Positions 48,008 to 60,180 of a stretch of 64,000 bases of DNA are shown in pieces. This DNA is from Zopfochytrium polystomum. Taxonomy: Eukaryota; Chytridiomycota; Chytridiomycetes; Chytridiales; Chytridiaceae. The position numbers and the translations under genes were made by a program. The DNA lies in the NCBI GenBank assembly GCA_025765615.1, contig JAIVFJ010000001.1:310001-374000 (forward strand), written 5' to 3'. Below the pieces are notes generated by a model that saw only the letters and a program-made list of their open reading frames with translations, had not been told where the DNA came from and ran no database searches. Position 1 is the stretch's first letter. Every line of letters starts with the position of its first letter.

Positions 48008-48582
48008 TTAGTGGCCATCCGGGTCATCTTCCCGTCGCAGTGGTTCCAATTTGATCATGTCACTGCATCATTCATGTTAGCATGAGCAATGTCAACTTGT
48101 TCTGGCCAGAACATACTCAATACACCAAAGGGCTGTGGCAGCTTCTGTAGCAGCCTTGAGGGACTTCAATTTTGATATCGCAGGCTTGAGAACACCTGCT
48201 TTCATGTTGTCGCACACCACCCCGTTGACAAGGTTCAGACCCCACCTAACCAGATTAGAAAAGGTTTGGCATTGTAACTTCAACAAACCATTTCAATTGC
48301 TGTTTTGGGTCCTTTGGCCCCGCAGATTGCGCAGCGTTATGATAAGCATGAAGTTTTGCCACCAGTTTTGACGAGTCCTTTGCTGTGTTAACTGCCAGAG
48401 TATTTGGAATAACAAGTAACGTGCTGCAAATTCTGCGATGGCAAGCTCTTCGTGGGAGCCCTAATTGAGCGATTAGGACAGGCCAACTGCAAAAGAGAAA
48501 CCAACCATTGTGATGGCGAAGTTTTCCAAACCGATTGAAAGAGCAGCCTCCACAGCACCTCCACCAGGAACAACTGTGGTGC
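48008..48582 (-). pseudogene. CCT1: 3' fragment of the CCT1 (TCP-1 alpha) chaperonin gene
   Basis: Four minus-strand exons (48582-48506, 48460-48289, 48245-48117, 48062-48008) cover the C-terminal part of CCT1: VVPGGGAVEAALS, GSHEELAIAEFA, LLVIPNTLAVN, NGVVCDNMKAGVLKPAI and the terminal IDDMIKLEP. The three introns have GT-AG ends and branch-like CTAAC or CTAAT, so this is a genomic piece and not a processed copy. Nothing upstream of 48582 resembles CCT1, and one base is missing between FA and LLVIPN (near 48422). CCT1 is a subunit of the cytosolic TRiC chaperonin that folds actin and tubulin. This copy lacks the equatorial N-terminus and most of the apical domain and cannot be functional. 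Confidence 0.85.
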
Positions 48583-50883
48583 CTTTGACATCCCATCGCA
48601 AGCGCGATTGAGTCCTTACAGTCATCACCCCCCGCCTGCAAGGCGCTCCCGCCCCACAATCGCCGAGAGAACTCTCGCTTTCACTACAGCGAGAAACAGT
48701 GCGACCTAACAAGCAAAAACCAGCCGCGGCTGCCGCCACCGGCGCGGAAGTCCATGTCGAAGGCGGCAAGCAGGTGGCGGGTGGTTTACAGGGCGACAAT
48801 CCCGCAGGCCGTGGGTAGCGGGGTCTGCGTGAGGGGAGGATGGCTGGCGACCTTCGACGTCACGAGGACAAATATCGGCCTGCTGGAGCCGCATTCTGAA
48901 ACAGGCGGCAGGAAGGCAAATTCAGCAAACATCCTTGTCGCCGCATTGAAGTCGGGAATGCGTAGGGACGTCGAGCTTTTGACTGCCACTGGCTGGCTCC
49001 AACCTGAAGTGATCCTAAAGAATTTATTTGAACTGCCAGTGCTTGGAGCAGCGTGCTTTGTATGTTCTCGTTTTCAATAAATATGGGTAAGGCATAAGGC
49101 TGTTGACATAATACCCAGTCATAGGACGCAATACACTTTTCCGGTGCACTGGGCGTCCATTCTACATTTCGTGCTACCCTCTCTGACGGCGACGTGGTCA
49201 CAGCAATCTATTTGGCTGTTGTCGTAATCTCAAATTAAAATTAATAGTAAGCTCATCCATGACCACACGAGAGGCGAGCCGTCATAATCCTTCCCATAAC
49301 CTTAGCCGGTTCCGCTTTGACAACGAAGCCATTGCGGTTGGAAGATGGTGTTGGGGTAAAGGGGAAGAAATGAGAGGCATTGTGGACCGGGAATTTTAAA
49401 TTTGTCGTGAAAAAATTGTCTGGGAGTCGCTAATCAATACATTGCAGCCGCCCATTAACATTTTGTTTTTGGTGTTTTATGGGATTCTGGTGACCCTCCA
49501 GCCACCATGATGTATTTGCCGGAAAACTCGTCGCGAATGTTCAAGTTCTTCAGGCCCCTGATTTGCACCGTCGTATGCGAATGGAGATACGTAAGGGAGG
49601 AAACCAAGCATTCGTTTACAGCCCTATTTTGCCTCGTTATTTGTACTCTGCCTCACTCAGCGACTTACCCTCAACCGTCGCATGGTCGCTGTGGTTGTGC
49701 CCCTTGCACTTCTCTTTCGCAAAAGAGATGGCGACGCTGCCGTCTGCCTACCTCCTCACACAACCTACCCACATTTCTTCCTCCATTTCGGTCCATCCTA
49801 TGCACACATAATAGTTAGAAGGGACGTGTGGGCGATAGACCATTTTTTTAAAAAAGCATCGCCTGCAGCGCCCGACTGCATGGCGGAGAGATCGGCGCGT
49901 GTGCAGCGGAGGCGGTCACTGCAGCGGCACCAGCGGCTGCCTCAACGATCGAAGGTGCGGCGGGTTTTTGCGGGGCAGTTCAGCTCACATGGCTTCCCGC
50001 TTGCGGATGCGAGACTCAGCAGTGAGTGGTAGCTGCTTCGGTCGTGACTGACGATGGCTGGAAGGGGATGGGTGGCATGGGCAGTGGGGCGCACGGCAAG
50101 TGGGGAATTATTGACTCGCGTCTGCGTCGTGGTCGGCACATCGCAGGTGAAAGGCACAGCGGTCGTGGCGGTAATGGCAGCTGCGAATGGTACTGCGACG
50201 CGATGATGACCATGTGGAGGGTGCTGCCGTGGGTGGGCCGCGTTCTGCTGAATTTGGTTCGATGGCCCGCAATATTGGGGAAAAAAAACTGATTAAAACG
50301 CCGCCGTCCGAACACTGCCCGCCGGCCCATTCCCTCCATTTCTCGACCTGCCGTCACTCGATCCATCCCACAGCCACCGCTGGCTGCGCTGCAGTTAACG
50401 CAATCGCCACCGTTCCACCGATTACTGCTTGGGCGCGTCCTCTGTCGCTCGCTGTCAGTCCATCACGCGTTGCAGAAGTACCTTCTGCCTTTGCGATCCC
50501 AGCTGTTGCGATCTTGACACCGCCGCCTTTCCTTGGGATTGCGTACGTGGTGCCGATCTCTCTTATCCATCCCGTTTTCTCAACCTCGCCACCTGGCGGC
50601 CCCGGTTTTCCCGAACCAAACAGGTCTTGTCTGTGAACGCCAACGATAGCGGCACGTGGTTCGGATTAAGTTCAGGTATCACAGTACCCGTTCCACAAGA
50701 CAGTAAGTTAACGATAAGCAATCACTTCAGATCAACGCTGGCACGCACGGCAGAGAGGGACGCAGAATTCATTCTTGGGGAAAGGCTGTGGTTGCGGTTC
50801 GTCAGCTTATCCCACTCACAATCGTCGGACAAGTGGCGTTCGAAAATTTTGGAGCGAAGTTCAATCTCCGCTTGCCAATCGCC
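48583..50883. other. Unassigned region with scattered open frames
   Basis: A 108-residue plus-strand frame at 48754-49080 and longer frames at 50187-50968 have no domain I recognise. On the minus strand, segments near 49650 (SVAISFAKEKCKGHNHSDHA) and 49475 (IRDEFSGKYIMVAGG) look protein-like and could be exons of one small gene, but I could not fix its start or splice sites. The last 200 bases precede the kinesin start codon. Confidence 0.35.
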
Positions 50884-53800
50884 ATGTCCTCTCGAGACAG
50901 CCTCGTTCGCCGCGAATCTTTCCACGACGGACCTCCCGCACCACCCAAAGAGACTAATATCAATGTGATAGTCAGAGTGAGGTAAGCTGCATCATCTTGC
51001 TCTGTACGGTGCACCATTTCGCAATGACGTGACAAAAATCCAACATACAGGCCACGATCGTCGAAGGAGATTCGAGAAAATAGCCCAATCGTCGTAAATC
51101 CTGGCAGCAGCTTGAAGTCCCGTGAGCTCAGTGTCAGATGCTCGCCCTCAGACGCAACAGTCAAAACGTACCACTTCGACAAAGTATTTGGCCCGGATGC
51201 CTCGCAAGAGCTCGTATTTACCGAAGTTGTTGTGCCGCTTTTAGACGAGGTCCGTACTGATGCAGTGTATGATTACAACCTAAATCTCTGGCGTTTACTC
51301 CGTTTGCTAGGTCTTAATGGGATACAACTGCACAATTTTCGCCTACGGTAAAGGAATTGCACAGTTGACCAGTTTCTAACGCATAGTGTTCAGGACAGGT
51401 GATGATCAGACGAGTGAAACGTGAAAACAGCTTCTTTGACCTGCATTGAAAACAGACTGGGACAGGAAAAACTCACACCATGGAAGGTGACCTTGAAACA
51501 TTTCGAGGCCGTGATGCGGGCATAATTCCCCGGACTCTGTACACCCTCTTTGACCATCTGCAAAAGGAAGCCTCGGAATACTCAGTGCGGGTTTCGGTAG
51601 GAATCATCTTGTGGCCAACTCTTAGTAGTGACATTGCCAAAGTTCATTGAAATCTATAATGAAGAGCTTCGAGATCTGCTCTCTGTTGACGATAGCTCTC
51701 AAAAGCTAAAAATCTTTGAAGACATCAACCGCAAAGGTTCCAATGATGTTCATGGAATGGAACGCGTCCTTGTTACTGAGGCTGCCGACGTCATTTCCAT
51801 CCTGCAGAAGGGCTCTTTTAAACGCCAAACGGCTGCCACAAAGATGAATGAGTCCTCGAGGTTAATATCGCATGACAGCAAACGAGCTCTGATTGATTAC
51901 CAGCCGATCCCACTGCATTTTTACTATTACTGTCCACATAAAGGAGACCACTGCAGATGGCGAAGATCTCCTTAAAGTTGGCAAGTTGAACCTCGTTGAC
52001 CTTGCAGGATCCGAAAACATTGGCCGGTCCGGAGCTGAGAACAAGCGTGCAAAGGAAGCTGGATCAATAAATCAGGTAAATTTGCTGGGATTAGATAAAT
52101 TAAAAAAATTTTACTCAAATGATTGGCAGAGCCTCCTTGCCCTTGGACGCGTGATCAACGCACTAGTTGAGAAAGGACCGCATGTTCCATATCGGGAGAG
52201 CAAATTGACTCGGCTTTTGCAAGATTCACTGGGTAAAGCCTAGTTGTTTGTTTTCCAGATGGCCGAATCATCTGATGTTTTTTAGGTGGAAAAACGAAAA
52301 CTTGTATCATAGCTGCAGGTGAGCAAAACTCACTCTCATCGTTTAGCTGATTCAATTACAGTATCACCCGCCAAGTCAAACATCGAAGAGACACTTTCAA
52401 CCCTAGACTATGCCCACCGTGCAAAAAACATCCGCAACAAGCCAGAAGTCAACCAAAAAATGACCAAAAAGGCTCTTATAAAAGAGTACGAGACGCAAAT
52501 TGAAAGGCTCAAGTCGGACTTGCAGGTGACGAGACTCATCTAGATTAACAAGCTTAAGTGGTTCTCCCAAGGCAACACGAGATAAAAATGGCGTGTACAT
52601 GTCAAATGAGGTAACTTTGTTCGGAATGTTTCTCTCCTCGTAATTTAATTGTTTGCAGACTTATGCAAGCCTGATGGATGAGCGCCAGTCGCGAAAAGAT
52701 CAGACTGATGAGATAATGCGCCAAATTTCCGCAAAAGAAGATTTGATTAAACGAGTGGAAGACGACTTCAAAGAAAACATGAAACTTCTGGAGGTAACTC
52801 GGCACGAGCTCGAAGGGAAGAAGGTAAAACAAACCATGCAATGCCAAATCTTACATGTCCCAGGCGGAATTAGAATCACACAAGCAGCAGTTATCCAGCG
52901 CATTGGACTCCATAACTGACTTGTCGCAAACACTGGATGAACAGAAACTTCTGACAGAGTAGGTGAAGGTTGAAGTAAGGAAGGCGGCCAGAAATACTCA
53001 ACTACTCTTGCCTAGGGCTCATGCAACTGCCGAAGGCACCCTCAATAGCCTTGCTGCGGGTCTTGTTGTCAATCTACAATCGAGTGTTCGAGACTTGGAT
53101 CGTCTGCACGAGAAAATAGGTTTCGAAATTAATGGATTGAGTCACAATGACTTACACTCGTGTTTCAGACAGAAAATCAGCCGTGGAATCAGCAAATCTG
53201 CAGATATTCCAACAGTTCCAGAATACGGTCTTAAATGAGGTTGGGCAGATTGAAGCCTCACTTTCGTACTACTCGGAGGCCTCTAGTAAATTCCTCGAAA
53301 TAATGGTCTCCAGCATCGCAGAGTTCCAAGATGCAGTTATAACAGTAAGCCATCTCACCAGCTTTCTTGTACTAAACCCTGAACAGACTGCAAGCGGTAG
53401 ACAAGCTGCACTCAGAGCACACGTTGACAGCATCGACACCGAAAGGACTTGTATGATACAAGAAGTTGAAAAAGCGCAGAATGACACTATTGACGACATC
53501 CGTGGTCTCGCGGAACTTGCTCGACGAACAAGCCGTTCCACCGCAGATTTGGTGAACGGGAACGATACAAAGGACAGGTCTCACTTCCTTCAACTTTCAA
53601 CTGCTTTGAATGGTTTTGCCGACATGGTGAGATTTTCCCTCATTCTGAAGCACTTGGTCTTACCAGTCCTTAGACTTCGAAGTGGAGCCAAGAGCTGCGA
53701 CAAAGGATTCAAAGTTCGGCTCAGATAATCGAGTCTAAATTTAAAGCGCACATTGAAAGTCAGCATCGGCTTCATGCATCTGTGGCACAGAAATACCTGG

Positions 53801-55162
53801 AACAGGTTCCAAATTTCCAAACAGTAATGGTCGGCAGTTTACTCAACTCTTCCAGATCTCAGCGCTGGATTCTCAAGTGCGGTTCCTCCAAACTTCGGAG
53901 TCTGCAAGTGCAATCCGATCAAAAGAAAAGGAACAAGAGCTGTTACAACAGATCTCCAGCCTCGTTTCATCTTTTGCCTCGAGCCAACGAAAAGAACTAT
54001 CAGACACAGTTGCTGCGGCGACCACTCAAATCACGAATGCGGTTTTGGAACCTCTGAAGTATGGGTCAATGATGTGGTTGGTAGCTGACATTTGTCAGAT
54101 CCCACAGTTCTCAAGTTGCTGCAGACATTCAAGACTCGGTTGGCGCAATTCAGAGTTCTGCCGAATCTGTGAAAGATAACCTATTACATTTGCAAGACTG
54201 TGTTAACAAAGGCGACAAGGTTTGGTAAACCTCCACACTCTTCCCCGTCCTGACTAGACCAAGGAGCTGCTGGACCACAGCGTTCATTCACTCTCATTGC
54301 TTGATGAGGCAAGAATTTCATGTCAGACCCACCGACAAGATCTACTGCAGGTTATCTATTCCGGTGATAAGCTGTTGGAAGAGGGAGAAAATACAGGTAT
54401 GACTTGACCGTGGAGGTTCTCGTTTTCACATGTACTTCAGTCGCAAGCCTTGTCGAAAAAAATGGAGAAACCCTCAAGGAGGGACTTGCAAGCTTCCTCA
54501 GTCACGAGCAAGCCCGGGTCGAACAGTGTAACCGCAATATTGAGGAAGATTCGGTGGCATCACAGACAGCTTGCGAGGAATGGAAAATTAGCGTAAGCTT
54601 CTCCTGTGCTTGCAGCTTTGACAATGACCCAATTTGCGTGTTGCGTTCAGGCTCATACACAAAAATCGGAACTCATCGAGTTTACAAGCCGCCAGAGAGA
54701 AATGCTACGACAGACACTCAGTGTCGTTGAGTGCAATGCTCTTGCCGTGGATGCACCAACAGGCAAAACACCGCGGAAAAGAACTTTCATGTGAGGCGAA
54801 GTCTCCAACCGTTCGAGGCCTGATATAGTCTTTCCAGGATACCGACAGAGCTCGTTCGAACTCGCGACCACGCCGAAATTCTGCGGGAATTTCGAGAGGG
54901 TGGCCGGCCCCCATCGACTATTGTTCCTGTTCCAATTTCCCACATCTCATCATTGCCTTCATGGCTGCGCTCTCCATCATCAAACTCACAAGGCTTGACG
55001 GATGAGTCTTCAGAAAATGACCCTCCACCGACGGCCGATATAAATTCGCTTCCGACAGGCCCCCGAAAAGGGAACGCAAGTGGTGGTCCAAACAGCAAGC
55101 TTCCGAGAACGCGGCAGTTGGGAACAAGATTTGCTGACAGTCCTTTAAAGGAATTGAGGTAG
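50884..55162 (+). CDS. Kinesin-5 (BimC/Eg5-type) mitotic motor
   Basis: Twenty-three exons join in frame (starts 50884, 51051, 51311, 51394, 51456, 51643, 51904, 52130, 52286, 52362, 52572, 52659, 52864, 53016, 53169, 53387, 53674, 53856, 54099, 54258, 54441, 54651 and 54838) and give 1,066 residues. The N-terminal motor has the P-loop GQTGTGKT (about 112-119), switch I SSSRSH and switch [10 protein letters not shown], then the neck [13 protein letters not shown]. Coiled-coil stalk follows to about residue 900, and the BimC box [10 protein letters not shown] lies near 946. Kinesin-5 is a homotetramer that slides antiparallel microtubules to build the spindle; the BimC box is normally phosphorylated by Cdk1. 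Exon 4 (51394-51398) is only 5 nt and is needed for the P-loop. All other introns are short GT-AG. The ATG at 50884 gives the usual short N-terminal extension. Confidence 0.95.
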
Positions 55163-57199
55163 TCGGTTGAGCCCTGATCATGTCGAGGTTGAAGAACGTA
55201 AAATAAAAGTGAAGATACTGTAAGTCATAAATCCTCGTAAATAGTTCCATCTCAGCCGATGGTAGTCGGCCTGTCGCTTTCAGAGCTCAAATCTGTTGTC
55301 CCTCTGACATTAGTTCCCTTAATGAGGGGCGTGTAGTCAAGTGAATGCAATAGACAGCTGCCTCAATTAAGCTTGTTTTATCGTATCAAATGTTTTCCCT
55401 CACTCTGCTAGCGTGCCTCAACCTGTTCGCCATCACCCTTGGTCCGTGCAGAAACACGTGCAAGGCACCTCTCTTTTCTCATTTTTTCCATTTGAGGCCT
55501 TGTCCAGTTTACGTGGTCTGCCCTCAGTCGATCCTGGCCTTCGACAACGTCGTCGCCAACCTCCCGACGCGCACGCAGCCCTGATTCGCTTCAAATCCGC
55601 ATTGAAAACGGAAACTGCGTCGCGACCCTCATGTTTTCAGAAACCTCAATTCAAGTAGGACATTTGACTCATCTTTTAATGCAGTGGAGGCGCGAGCCGC
55701 CATATCCTTTCCACAGCCGCAGCCGGTTCCGCATCGACAATCCATTGCCACACGGTAAAATATGAGCATTGGGAGCCCCGCGTGGTCGCCGTCATTGTTC
55801 CTGCAGCTGTCGACCAGAGCCAAAAGGACCTCGCCGAGGATCGGCAACTGAACTCGAAGGAAATTGCAGGTCACCATCAGGCCTTGTGGCGCTGGCGCGC
55901 GCGGTCCATGACTGGGACCATGCGGTCAGATTGTTGCGTTGAACGTTCGTCTGAAGTAATCGTTATCACTGGCTTCCCACCTTTTGATGCAACCGAACAG
56001 AAGGACCGTTCTCGACAGTTTCCATACAGTGAGGAGTTAAGGGAGAATTGGTCTGCCACAGCACCACGGAACGGCGCCCACAGCACTGGGCACGTCCTTC
56101 GTGACGCCGAGGGAGACGTCGTTCACGTCGAAAGATTCGACAGAGTTCAGGGCATCGAAAAGGACTGAAGAAAAGTTCTGCCTGCGATCGTTGACGCCAA
56201 AGGTACGACGTCTGCGGCAATGGCAGCTGCGAGCATGCGGGCCGCGTCCTGCTTCTTCCAGCAAAAAGGCTCGCTGTCGAACCACAGCGACGGAGGCGCC
56301 AGTGCAGTTCGCGTCGGCGCCGTTCTCCATACGGCGGCATGGGCATCGGTGTGGCTGTGACTGTGGCCAAAGCGGCGACGACTGCCACCAGTGTCCGTGG
56401 TAAGTCGAGAAGGACGCAGGACCCCAGGCTTCTGGCGCCCATGAGGGTCCACAATCGCAACGCTGGGGATGGGCTCTCGGTCCGAGTTCTGGGTGGTACG
56501 GTCGCAAGGCTCGGGCCGGCGGCGGCGGAGGAGGTGGCCATGCTGCTTTCTGGATGAGTTACCATTCTAAGGGTCCACAATCGCAACGCTGGGGATGGGC
56601 TCTCGGTCCGAGTTCTGGGTGGTACGGTCGCAAGGCTCGGGCCGGCGGCGGCGGAGGAGGTGGCCATGCTGCTTTCTGGATGAGTTACCATTCTAAATGG
56701 GTTTGTGCGGGACGCGCCGATCGTGATCGCGTGCTGGAGTCCGCTCCCCGCGATCAGGCAGAGGCAAGCAGCTTAGGGCGCAAGCGCCAGCAGCGCAGGA
56801 TGCGCGGGACGAGAACTGATGGATCGACCGGACGCTCAAGCTGGAGGGCCTTTTGGCCCTGCGGCCGGATTTCGGGAATTGAGTTGTGAGCTACTGCGTC
56901 TACACGCCATGTCCACGTGTGCATGTGGTGCCAGGGCAGCATGTTCCCTGGCATCGTGATTGGTGTCCTTTCGTCGATGGGGCTCTCAAATGGCTTTTCT
57001 TTCTTGTCTTGGTCTTGTTTGCTGTTGCTCGCTCGCTCGCTCGCTGTCAGTCCATCGGACGTAGTTACTGTTGGTGCTGATCGCCTGGCTACCGGTTCTG
57101 CCATTGGCCCGTCTGCTGCTGCTCATGGCTTGCTCGCGACAGCGCTGTTTCAGTGGGAAGCTTGCCGAAAGCTGAACCGCTGACAAGGCAACAGAAAGC
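55163..57199. other. GC-rich unassigned region with a tandem duplication
   Basis: All three minus-strand frames and one plus-strand frame are open over parts of 55780-56700, as expected in GC-rich DNA, and I could not choose a real gene among them. A segment near 55690-55750 resembles one near 49268-49330 (shared GGCGAGCCG and AGCCGGTTCCGC blocks), which suggests an ancient duplicated gene end. The right part is the TBL1 promoter side. Confidence 0.35.
56444..56695. repeat. 126-bp perfect tandem duplication
   Basis: Positions 56444-56569 and 56570-56695 read the same, starting AGGGTCCACAATCGCAACGC. The period is a multiple of three, so any frame through it is preserved (42 codons). The unit includes GGCGGCGGCGGAGGAGG. 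The perfect identity points to a recent event or an assembly artefact. Confidence 0.9.
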
Positions 57200-59261
57200 A
57201 TGTCCCAGCCAACCTCCCAGATCTCGTTTACCAGCGACGACGTAAACTATTTGGTGTACCGGTATCTCCTCGAGTCCGGTTCGTCCTATGCGCCGCATTT
57301 TCTCGATCTCCACTGAACCGGTCCTTCAGGCTTTACGCACACAACGTTTGCGTTTCAGCAGGAGAGTGGAATCTACCCCCGTTCCCTTCACCCTCACAAC
57401 AGCCAAACGATCGGCCACGACAGCCGAAGGTACAAAGTCCCTCCTGGCGCCCTGATCAACTTCTTGCAAAAAGGGCTTCACTACATCGAAGTGGAGACTC
57501 ACACAAATGAGGTTCGCAGCCCCATTTGAATTCCGTGTATCGATCGCTCAACGGGAAATCCAGGATGGTTCGATTAAGAAATGCTCCGCAAGTTTCTCTT
57601 TGGTTAATCCACATGAGTGCGAATCGGTTGTCGACGACGATGGCACAGAAATGAAAGATGATAGAAAGCGGGGTAAGAAGGAGGATCAACAGAGGGACTT
57701 TCCCAGCCACAAGCGCGAGCGAAAGGACAGCAAACGGGCCACAGACCGCGAAAAGCGCGCACGCAAAGAAAGTTCGGGAATCGATGTTGTGGCTGGTATG
57801 CATCTGTTGGCATCACCATGTTCTGAAAGGCTCTCAGTGAAAGCAATGGTCGAATCAGAGTCGCCTTCGAACCAAAGCGACAAGCAGACGAAAATATCAA
57901 AGCGCGAAATTTCCTTTTTGTCGGGACACGAAAAGGATGTTTTCGCGTGCGCTTGGAACCCAAAGTTTCCCTTACTTGCCACAAGGTAGGCTTCATTCGA
58001 TGCCCAAACTTTCGCATTAACCCGACTGCAAAAAGTGCAGGCGATGGTACTGCTAGAATTTGGAAAGTCCCCATGGATGCGTCAGAAAGCGTCGGAGACT
58101 CAATTCTTCTGCCGCATGAGTCTGAAGGTGCAGGACAGAAAGACGTAACGACTCTGGATTGGCACGTAAGCTTGCGATCCATCACCGTGCCTTTTCCTCA
58201 CTTGGTTGAAGCATTCAGGTAGTTTACTGGCAACTGGTTGTTACGACGAGCATGCAAGAATATGGACAAAGGCTGGTGTGTTTTTGAGCGCTGTAGCTCT
58301 CTTTTTTTCTAACAGACAATCTGTAAATAAATGTCATAGGGGAACTTGTCCATTTCTTGCGTCGACACACAGGACCGATCTTCAACGTTAGGTGGAATCG
58401 AAAAGGTGATTTGCTGCTGTCTGGATCAATGGATCACACAGCAATCATTTGGGATGCCACCACGGGGGAATGTCGCCAGCAATTCGCATTCCACGAAGGA
58501 CCTGTTCTGGACGTGGATTGGAAAGATGACGTCACTTTTGCAACAAGTTCAACGGACAAATCTGCCTACGTGTGCCGAATGGGGACAATCGAGCCTGTGC
58601 GGTCATATGCTGGCCACCAAAACGAGGTTAACGTCATTAGATGGGACCCCACTGGGACCTATTTAGCATCTTGCTCGGATGATTGTACTGCGAAAGTTTG
58701 GACGATGGAATCTGATTCAGCATTGTGGAGCCTTGAGGGCCATACTCAGGAAATTTACAGTATAAGATGGGCTCCATACCCCTCCTCTTCTGCCTCAAAC
58801 TCTGTGCTGTCACCATCATCCTCCTCAGCAGCTTCGGCGGAGAATCCAGCAATATCTGGAATTGCTGCGACTCGCCGTCTGCTGGCTACATGTTCCTTCG
58901 ATGCAACAATTCGAATTTGGGATGTTTCAAATGGTCAATGCCTATTTGTTTTGGATAGTCAGCACTCATCTCCAATCTATACTGTGTCATTTTCACCTGA
59001 TGGACTGTTTCTTGCTAGTGGAAGCACAGACAAGTCTGTCTGCATTTGGAGGGTGAAGGATGGCGCTGTTGTCCGAACTTATGGTGGAAGTGGGGCGGTA
59101 TATGAGGTTGCCTGGAATCACAAAGGAGACAAGCTGGCAGTAGCCAACACTGACTCCACGGTAAATGATGCAGCCTTTTTTGCCCCCTCATTAAACCACT
59201 TCCTGTTCACTAGGTTTGGCTGATGCATCTGCCAACACTGAAGGACAAGTTTCAATTTTAG
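57200..59261 (+). CDS. TBL1: TBL1/TBL1XR1-like (Sif2-type) WD40 co-repressor subunit
   Basis: Seven exons (57200-57278, 57330-57511, 57564-57985, 58036-58165, 58212-58275, 58340-59160, 59214-59261) join in frame to give 581 residues. The N-terminal LisH motif (DDVNYLVYRYLLESG, about 12-26) and the following FQKG-like segment match the TBL1 tetramerisation and F-box-like region. A basic Lys/Arg/Asp linker follows, then about eight WD40 repeats from about residue 205 (ISFLSGHEKDVFACA) to the end. Each repeat has GH and WD-type dipeptides, and one blade carries a Ser-rich insert at 58780-58860. The family bridges SMRT/NCoR or Set3-type deacetylase complexes to nucleosomes in the nucleus. The final exon supplies the missing strand of the last blade. 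No defects are visible. Confidence 0.93.
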
Positions 59262-59777
59262 TGGCCCACACTGGCCTTCTTGTCAATAAAGAATTTCCGT
59301 GTGGTGCGAAGCAACAAGAAAGAATACTGCTGTTTCCCGAAGAGCAACAGTTTTTTAAGGTGGGTTTAAGGATCTAAATCAATAGAATATCACGATAAAT
59401 GGCCTATATCACTATCGTGTAAGTGTTGTAGTTGAACCGTGTTGTAGTTGAACGCAGCTGGAGCCGGGCAGTGCACTCTGAGCGGCCCAGGAAACAGGTC
59501 GAGACATGTTTTTCGCACTGAATCGCCTGTTGTTCGGGACGTGTTTGCCCTTTGTTTTGGCTGACTGCTTGGCGCCGCATGCGTGTCCGCCCGTCCACCC
59601 AAACGGAAAATCAAACTGTATTGCGAGTGGTGATTCAAACTGAGATAATCTGAGAAGAAACTCAAATAGAATCATGCGGGTGAAAAGTCACCCCCAAATA
59701 ATTTTTTGGCGCACACTCGCTGAGCTCAAAGCCAAAAACATCACACTGGGGGGAATTCAAACCCAAGCACTTAGTGC
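59262..59777. other. 3' flank of TBL1, no gene seen
   Basis: A short direct repeat GTTGTAGTTGAAC occurs near 59427-59455. Nothing coding is supported. The right end, CTTAGTGC at 59770-59777, is the target site of the MITE that follows. Confidence 0.5.
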
Positions 59778-60011
59778 CAGGGATGGTATTTTTTTCAGAC
59801 AAATGTCAGATATTCGAATATGTGACATTTGTCTGACAATGTCATTTGACAAAACGAGGGTGGCTCTTTCTCTTCTCTTTTGGGCCAATCACAGTCACTC
59901 TTGCCGCATGGAGCAGACAAGGACTGAATAACAGGTGGGGGTTATCTGACATATCAGCAACGTCAGTTTGTCAGAAAACTTTTGTCTGACATACATCAGA
60001 TACCAACCCTG
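59778..60011. mobile_element. hAT-type MITE
   Basis: The 234-bp element begins CAGGGATGGTAT and ends ATACCAACCCTG, a pair of 12-bp inverted repeats with one mismatch. It is flanked by an exact 8-bp duplication, CTTAGTGC (59770-59777 and 60012-60019), which is the hAT signature. Its left part contains a 40-bp near-perfect palindrome (59796-59835) built on CAGACAAATGTCA and its complement, and further TGTCTGACA motifs occur towards the right end. It has no coding capacity and would need a hAT transposase in trans. Confidence 0.9.
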
Positions 60012-60180
60012 CTTAGTGCGCCAACATTTACTGTCTATTCCATTTGTCTATGTGTCTACTCAATTGGATTTGTCCTTTGGTGTCTGTCTGCGACCCTGTC
60101 TGCTGCAGTCATCTCCAATTGGTTCTGTCTGCACCACTGACACTCCTCCGCATATTTTTTTCTCCTTTTTTTTGTTTTAG

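Noticed and set aside
48008..48582. CCT1 fragment as a processed retropseudogene with several frameshifts
   Set aside because: Most apparent frameshifts vanish when three GT-AG introns are removed; only one real frame break remains.
55966..56691. 242-codon minus-strand frame containing the 126-bp duplication as a gene
   Set aside because: Other frames on both strands are open over the same GC-rich DNA and none has a convincing domain, so I did not pick one.
59390..59675. Three overlapping minus-strand frames downstream of TBL1
   Set aside because: Short, mutually overlapping and without any recognisable motif.
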